The notes beneath the pieces are model-generated. The model saw only the letters and a list, made by a program, of their open reading frames with translations. It was not told where the DNA came from and did no database searches. The translations under genes and the position numbers were made by a program. Source: Mycobacterium sp. (lineage in GTDB: Bacteria > Actinomycetota > Actinomycetes > Mycobacteriales > Mycobacteriaceae). From it: a stretch of 8,818 bases of DNA. Positions 5,340 to 8,818 of the stretch are shown piece after piece (the first letter of the stretch is position 1; each line of letters begins with the position of its first letter). The DNA lies in the NCBI GenBank assembly GCA_029256565.1, contig JAQSXQ010000043.1, positions 1 through 8,818 on the forward strand. Reading direction: 5' to 3'.

Positions 5340-6767
5340 GTGAAGAGCACCGTCGAGAAGTTGAGCCCGACCCGGGTTCGCATCAACGTGGAGGTGCCCT
5401 TCACCGAGCTGGCTCCGGACTTCGACCAGGCGTTCAAGGAGATGGCGAAGACCGTCCGCCTCCCCGGCTTCCGGCCAGGCAAGGTGCCCGTGAAGCTGCT
5501 CGAGCAGCGCATCGACAAGCAGGCGATGCTCGACCAGGTCATCGGCGAGGCCATTCCGGGTCGCTACAGCGAGGCCGTCGCCAGCGCCGAGGTGCAGCCG
5601 CTCGGCCAGCCCGAGATCGACATCACCAAGAAGGTGTACGGCGAGGACCTGACGTTCACCGCCGAGGTCGACATCCGTCCCGAGATCGAGCTGCCCGACC
5701 TGTCGGCGCTCAAGATCGAGGTCGACGCGATCCAGGTCGACGACGACGAGGTCGACACCGAGCTGCAGAACCTGCGCGCCCGGTTCGGCACGCTCACCGG
5801 CGTGGACCGCCCCGCCCAGGACGGCGACTTCGTGTCCATCGACCTGTCGGCCACCGTCGACGGCAAGGACGTCGAGGAGGCCAAGACCGAGGGCCTGTCC
5901 CACGAGGTCGGCTCCGGCAACCTGATCGAAGGCCTCGACGACGCCATCAAGGGCCTCAGTGCCGACGAGACCAAGGTGTTCACCACCAAGCTCGTCGCCG
6001 GTGCGCACGCCGGCGAAGAGGCCGAGGTCACGGTGAAGGTCAACTCCGTCAAGGAGCGCGAACTCCCCGAGCCCGATGACGAGTTCGCCCAGCTTGCAAG
6101 CGAATTCGACACGATCGAGGAGCTGCGCGAGAGCCTCGTCGAGCAGGTCAAGCGCGTCAAGCGCGTCCAGCAGGCAGAGCAGATCCGCGACAAGGCGCTC
6201 GAGACGCTGCTCGAGCAGACCGAGATCCCGCTGCCCGAGGCCATCGTCCAGGCCCAGGTCGACGACACGCTGCACAACGCCATCCACGGCCTCGACCACG
6301 ACGAGTCGGCCTTCGCCGAGGCGCTGGAGAAGGAAGGCAGCACCCGCGAGGAGTTCGACGCCGACAACCGCAGCAATGCCGAGAAGGCCGTCAAGACCCA
6401 GCTGCTGATGGATGCCGTCGCCGACCAGCTCGAGATCGAGGTGGGCCAGGGTGACCTCACCGAGCGCCTGGTCCTCATGTCCCGCCAGTACGGCATCGAG
6501 CCGCAGCAGCTGCTGCAGGTCCTGCAGCAGAACAACCAGCTGCCCGCCATGTTCGCCGACGTGCGTCGCGGCCTGACCATCGCGGCCGTCGTGCACGGTG
6601 CGACGGTCACCGACAGCGAGGGCAACGAGGTGGACACCGCCGAGTTCTTCGGCCCGTCGAACGCCGAGCAGCCCGTCGAGTTGGCCACCGACGACGACGA
6701 GGCAGACGCAGCCGCCGGCGACGTCGCAGACGACGACGCCGACGAAGCAGCCGACGACTCCAAGTGA
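5340..6767 (+). CDS. tig: Trigger factor, ribosome-associated chaperone and prolyl isomerase
   Basis: This 475-residue protein binds the ribosome exit tunnel and shields emerging chains. The domains can be followed in order. The N-terminal ribosome-binding domain carries the signature GFRPGKVP at 43-50. The FKBP-type peptidyl-prolyl isomerase domain spans about 155-240, with a core DGDFVSIDLSATVDGK and later GSGNLIEGLDDAIKG. The helical SurA-like C-terminal chaperone domain spans about 245-435. The end (about 450-475) is an Asp/Glu/Ala-rich acidic tail, as seen in actinobacterial trigger factors. Length is close to the roughly 466 residues of M. tuberculosis Tig. GTG 5340 is chosen because AAGGAG (5327-5332) lies 7 nt upstream and the protein then begins MKSTVEKLSPTRVRI as in relatives. 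The gene sits just after tRNA-Pro and 134 nt before clpP1. The dense GAC/GAG/GTC codon use gives long meaningless open frames on the other strand. Confidence 0.97.
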   Translation: MKSTVEKLSPTRVRINVEVPFTELAPDFDQAFKEMAKTVRLPGFRPGKVPVKLLEQRIDKQAMLDQVIGEAIPGRYSEAVASAEVQPLGQPEIDITKKVYGEDLTFTAEVDIRPEIELPDLSALKIEVDAIQVDDDEVDTELQNLRARFGTLTGVDRPAQDGDFVSIDLSATVDGKDVEEAKTEGLSHEVGSGNLIEGLDDAIKGLSADETKVFTTKLVAGAHAGEEAEVTVKVNSVKERELPEPDDEFAQLASEFDTIEELRESLVEQVKRVKRVQQAEQIRDKALETLLEQTEIPLPEAIVQAQVDDTLHNAIHGLDHDESAFAEALEKEGSTREEFDADNRSNAEKAVKTQLLMDAVADQLEIEVGQGDLTERLVLMSRQYGIEPQQLLQVLQQNNQLPAMFADVRRGLTIAAVVHGATVTDSEGNEVDTAEFFGPSNAEQPVELATDDDEADAAAGDVADDDADEAADDSK

Positions 6768-6772
6768 CGTAC

Positions 6773-6785
6773 CGCCCGAGGGGCG
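6773..6785 (+). terminator. Weak hairpin after tig
   Basis: CGCCC-GAG-GGGCG forms a 5-bp stem with a 3-nt loop, 5 nt after the tig stop. There is no T-run. At most it is a partial terminator; read-through from tig into clpP1 remains possible. Confidence 0.25.
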
Positions 6786-6800
6786 AAATACTGCCCTGAG

Positions 6801-6881
6801 CGAACGAGCGTGCTCCGGGGACTCCCAAGCGCCATGCGTTCGTTAGTGTCGGTAGACGTGAATGCCGAGTACGAATACTCG
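6801..6881 (+). promoter_or_regulatory. clpP1P2 upstream region with inverted repeats and a possible -10
   Basis: The 134 nt between tig and clpP1 hold CGAACG (6801-6806) and its complement CGTTCG (6837-6842), spaced 30 nt apart. A TANNNT-type -10 candidate, TAGTGT, lies at 6844-6849 without a clear -35. A perfect 6-4-6 inverted repeat, CGAGTA-CGAA-TACTCG, spans 6866-6881, 20 nt before the start. In actinobacteria ClgR activates clpP1P2, but I do not find a clean match to the ClgR box as I remember it. These are candidates for operators only. Confidence 0.35.
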
Positions 6882-6901
6882 AGAAAGCAGGTAAACCAGT
6901 C

Positions 6902-7495
6902 GTGACTGACATGCGTTCGAGCACGTCGGGGCTAAACCTCGTCGACTCCGTCTACGAGCGGTTGCTCTCCGAACGGATCATCTTCCTGGGGTCGCAGGTC
7001 GACGACGACATCGCCAACCGGCTGTGCGCGCAGATCCTGCTGCTCTCGGCGGAGGATCCGACCAAGGACATCAACCTCTACATCAACTCGCCTGGCGGCT
7101 CCATCAGCGCCGGCATGGCGATCTACGACACCATGGTGCTCGCGCCGTGCGACGTGGCGACCTACGCGATGGGCATGGCCGCGTCGATGGGCGAGTTCCT
7201 GCTCGCCGCGGGCACCAAGGGCAAGCGCTACGCCCTGCCGCACGCGCGCATCCTGATGCACCAGCCGCTCGGTGGTGTCACGGGCAGCGCGGCCGACATC
7301 GCGATCCAGGCCGAGCAGTTCTCCGTGATCAAGAAGGAGATGTTCCGGCTGAACGCGGAGTTCACCGGCCAGAGCATCGAGCGCATCGAAGCCGACTCCG
7401 ACCGCGACCGCTGGTTCACGGCGCCGGAGGCACTGGAGTACGGCTTCGTCGATCACATCATCACTCACGCAAACTTCAACGGAGCCACGCGATGA
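6902..7495 (+). CDS. clpP1: ATP-dependent Clp protease proteolytic subunit 1
   Basis: This 197-residue serine peptidase assembles as a heptameric ring and, in mycobacteria, works only paired with a ClpP2 ring to form the essential ClpP1P2 protease. The catalytic triad is visible: Ser95 in GMAASMGEF, His120 in LMHQPLGG, and Asp169 in SDRDRWF. These match Ser98, His123 and Asp172 of M. tuberculosis ClpP1 after a 3-residue shift at the N-terminus. The oxyanion strand YINSPGGSISAG is intact. GTG 6902 is chosen because the resulting V-T-D-M-R-S matches the M. tuberculosis N-terminus. ATG 6911 is in frame but too far from the purine stretch AGCAGG. The last codons overlap clpP2 by 4 nt (ATGA), so the subunits are translated together, fitting their stoichiometric complex. 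Confidence 0.97.
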   Translation: MTDMRSSTSGLNLVDSVYERLLSERIIFLGSQVDDDIANRLCAQILLLSAEDPTKDINLYINSPGGSISAGMAIYDTMVLAPCDVATYAMGMAASMGEFLLAAGTKGKRYALPHARILMHQPLGGVTGSAADIAIQAEQFSVIKKEMFRLNAEFTGQSIERIEADSDRDRWFTAPEALEYGFVDHIITHANFNGATR

Positions 7496-8139
7496 CCGAC
7501 CAGACCGACCCCAGGCTGCAGCCGCAGGCCCGCTACATCCTGCCGTCGTTCATCGAGCACTCGAGCTTCGGCGTCAAGGAGTCCAACCCGTACAACAAGC
7601 TGTTCGAGGAACGCATCATCTTCCTCGGCGTGCAGGTGGACGACGCCTCGGCGAACGACATCATGGCCCAGCTGCTGGTGCTGGAGTCGCTCGATCCCGA
7701 CCGCGACATCACCATGTACATCAACTCACCGGGTGGCTCGTTCACCTCGCTGATGGCGATCTACGACACCATGCAATACGTGCGTGCCGACATCCAGACC
7801 GTGTGCCTCGGCCAGGCCGCGTCCGCGGCCGCGGTGCTGCTCGCCGCAGGTACGCCGGGCAAGCGCCTCGCGCTTCCCAACGCCCGCATCCTGATCCACC
7901 AGCCGTCGCTCGGCGGAGTCATCCAGGGGCAGTTCTCCGACCTGGAGATCCAGGCCGCCGAGATCGAGCGGATGCGCACGCTGATGGAGGTCACCCTCGG
8001 GCGGCACACCGGCAAGGATCCCGAGGTCGTCCGCAAGGACACCGACCGCGACAAGATCCTCACGGCCGCTCAGGCCAAGGACTACGGGATCATCGACACG
8101 GTCCTCGAGTACCGGAAGCTCTCCGCTCAGAACGCCTGA
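7492..8139 (+). CDS. clpP2: ATP-dependent Clp protease proteolytic subunit 2
   Basis: This 215-residue protein forms the second ring of ClpP1P2; in M. tuberculosis this is the ring contacted by the ClpX and ClpC1 ATPases. The triad is Ser111 in GQAASAAAVLL, His136 in LIHQPSLGG and Asp187 in TDRDKIL. This is one residue beyond the M. tuberculosis numbering (110, 135, 186). The N-terminal stretch ARYILPSFIEHSSFGVKESN is as in other mycobacterial ClpP2 proteins; the first ten residues are the variable part and include the processed propeptide. ATG 7492 overlaps the clpP1 stop, with GGAG (7481-7484) 7 nt upstream. After the stop comes a 290-nt gap before clpX. Confidence 0.97.
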   Translation: MTDQTDPRLQPQARYILPSFIEHSSFGVKESNPYNKLFEERIIFLGVQVDDASANDIMAQLLVLESLDPDRDITMYINSPGGSFTSLMAIYDTMQYVRADIQTVCLGQAASAAAVLLAAGTPGKRLALPNARILIHQPSLGGVIQGQFSDLEIQAAEIERMRTLMEVTLGRHTGKDPEVVRKDTDRDKILTAAQAKDYGIIDTVLEYRKLSAQNA

Positions 8140-8338
8140 TCGTCACCCGGTGCACCGGCCGGCGGAATGTACGTTGGATGAGGTAGTCCTCCGTACGTCC
8201 CGCTCGGCTGGTCACGGTGGCGACACGCTCACGACACGTGGCGCGTCCCACCCGCAGTGCGGGTCGCCACGGGCTATGTTCTCCTCCTACGCAGATGAAT
8301 ATCACCGACGCGATTCGGCTTCATCTGTCGCATGGTGC

Positions 8339-8365
8339 GGGAACGAGCGGGTAGCGTCGGGTTTC
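8339..8365 (+). promoter_or_regulatory. Candidate ECF sigma (SigE/SigH-like) promoter of clpX
   Basis: GGGAAC (8339-8344) is followed after 16 nt by GTTT (8361-8364). That is the GGAAC...GTT layout recognised by mycobacterial stress sigma factors such as SigE and SigH. Transcription would start near 8370-8375, about 55-60 nt before clpX. A TANNNT -10 for the primary sigma, TAGCGT (8352-8357), overlaps it, so the two possibilities compete. Such short motifs arise by chance in GC-rich DNA. Confidence 0.35.
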
Positions 8366-8375
8366 AACCCGGAGC

Positions 8376-8388
8376 TGTCCGACGGACA
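8376..8388 (+). promoter_or_regulatory. 13-nt perfect palindrome upstream of clpX
   Basis: TGTCCG-A-CGGACA is a perfect 6-1-6 inverted repeat, 41 nt before the clpX start codon. It could be an operator, because a 1-nt loop rules out a simple full hairpin. No known regulator is assigned. Confidence 0.3.
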
Positions 8389-8429
8389 CAGTTATCGACG
8401 GCGATCGCAGAAAGTAGGCCACCAGGACC

Positions 8430-8818
8430 ATGGCTCGCATCGGAGATGGCGGTGACCTGCTGAAGTGCTCGTTCTGTGGCAAGAGTCAAAAGCAGGTCAA
8501 GAAGCTCATTGCCGGCCCCGGCGTGTACATCTGCGACGAGTGCATCGACCTGTGCAACGAGATCATCGAGGAAGAACTCGCCGACGCCGATGACGTCAAA
8601 CTCGACGAGCTGCCCAAGCCCGCCGAGATCCGCGAGTTCCTCGAGGGATACGTCATCGGCCAGGACACCGCGAAGCGGACGCTGGCAGTGGCGGTCTACA
8701 ACCACTACAAGCGCATCCAGGCGCAGGAGAAGATGCGCGATTCGCGGGCCGAGCCCGTCGAACTCGCGAAGTCCAACATCCTGATGCTCGGCCCCACCGG
8801 CTGCGGCAAGACCTACCT
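8430..8818 (+). CDS. clpX: ATP-dependent Clp protease ATP-binding subunit ClpX, N-terminal part (runs off the window)
   Basis: The first 129 codons of ClpX are present; the window ends inside the ATPase domain. ClpX is a hexameric AAA+ unfoldase that recognises tagged substrates and threads them into ClpP1P2. The N-terminal zinc-binding domain is complete: Cys13 and Cys16 in KCSFCGK, and Cys35 and Cys38 in YICDECIDLC. The linker is followed by EFLEGYVIGQDTAKRTLAVA at the start of the AAA+ module, and the Walker A loop GPTGCGKT (121-128) is just included. Known ClpX proteins have about 425 residues, so about 30 percent is seen. ATG 8430 gives the usual MARIGDGGDLLKCS start. The ribosome binding site is weak (AGTAGG 11 nt away, or AGGA only 2 nt away). 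It lies downstream of clpP2 in the same direction. Confidence 0.97.
   Translation, partial: MARIGDGGDLLKCSFCGKSQKQVKKLIAGPGVYICDECIDLCNEIIEEELADADDVKLDELPKPAEIREFLEGYVIGQDTAKRTLAVAVYNHYKRIQAQEKMRDSRAEPVELAKSNILMLGPTGCGKTY

Larger units (their letters stand above)
8140..8429 (+). other. clpP2-clpX intergenic leader (290 nt), rich in inverted repeats
   Basis: I find no credible gene here; an open frame from 8150 runs into clpX in the wrong frame and has no family features. ACCCGC-AGT-GCGGGT (8250-8264) could form a hairpin. GTGGCGAC (8217-8224) and GTCGCCAC (8263-8270) could form a longer-range stem that shares bases with it. Further on are GGGTT-TC-AACCC (8359-8370) and TGTCCG-A-CGGACA (8376-8388). 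The length and the possible promoter at 8339 suggest clpX has its own transcript. Confidence 0.6.

Noticed and set aside
5163..6596. Very long open frame (477 codons) on the minus strand opposite tig
   Set aside because: It mirrors the GAC/GTC/GAG codon use of tig and is Leu/Val/Asp-rich without family features. It even runs through tRNA-Pro, where it gives the well-known false peptide VGVTGFEPAAFRSQSG that is a reverse translation of this tRNA.
5564..6835. Second long minus-strand frame opposite tig, Ser-rich
   Set aside because: It is another codon-bias shadow: low complexity in Ser/Ala/Thr, no ribosome binding site and no recognisable domain.
6816..6844. GGGGAC followed by CGTT upstream of clpP1 as an ECF sigma promoter
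   Set aside because: The -35 lacks the essential GGAA and the spacing (14 or 18 nt) is poor. The motif is too weak to list.
8150..8455. 101-codon frame between clpP2 and clpX
   Set aside because: It overlaps clpX in another frame and has no ribosome binding site or sensible composition. The region looks like a leader.

Overview
The window is high-GC DNA from an actinobacterium, most likely a mycobacterium of the Mycolicibacterium type. The evidence is the order trigger factor, clpP1, clpP2, clpX, two ClpP proteins that look very close to the M. tuberculosis proteins as I remember them, frequent GTG starts and strong GGAGG-type ribosome binding sites. This comes from reading alone; no database search was run.

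Left part (1-2133): the 5' end of an EamA/DMT-type membrane transporter leaves the window on the minus strand. It is divergent from a lipoprotein serine hydrolase of the beta-lactamase / D-Ala-D-Ala carboxypeptidase fold on the plus strand. The next 466 bases have no intact gene. They hold what I read as the wreck of a large mycobacterial LuxR-family ATPase regulator: an N-terminal Walker A piece joined out of frame to a piece of the helical-repeat region.

Middle part (2134-5052): a two-gene operon with an ATGA overlap. It encodes a berberine-bridge-type FAD oxidoreductase and a 12-helix APC-superfamily amino acid or amine permease. The pairing suggests uptake and oxidation of one small substrate, which I cannot name. 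Two back-to-back hairpins close this operon and the converging tRNA-Gly gene.

Right part (5056-8818): housekeeping. tRNA-Gly(UCC) on the minus strand and tRNA-Pro(UGG) on the plus strand diverge from a compact intergenic region in which both promoters appear to use adjacent -35 elements. tRNA-Pro lies only 40 nt before tig (ribosome-bound chaperone), with no terminator between them. Then come clpP1 and clpP2, overlapping by 4 nt and encoding the two subunits of the essential mixed ClpP1P2 protease. After a 290-nt leader rich in inverted repeats comes the 5' end of clpX, the ATPase that unfolds and feeds substrates to ClpP1P2. Together these genes form a protein folding and degradation locus.

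I see no CRISPR array, insertion sequence, phage gene or clearly new system. The more interesting items are the decayed regulator, the oxidoreductase-permease operon, and possible regulatory elements upstream of clpP1 and clpX.
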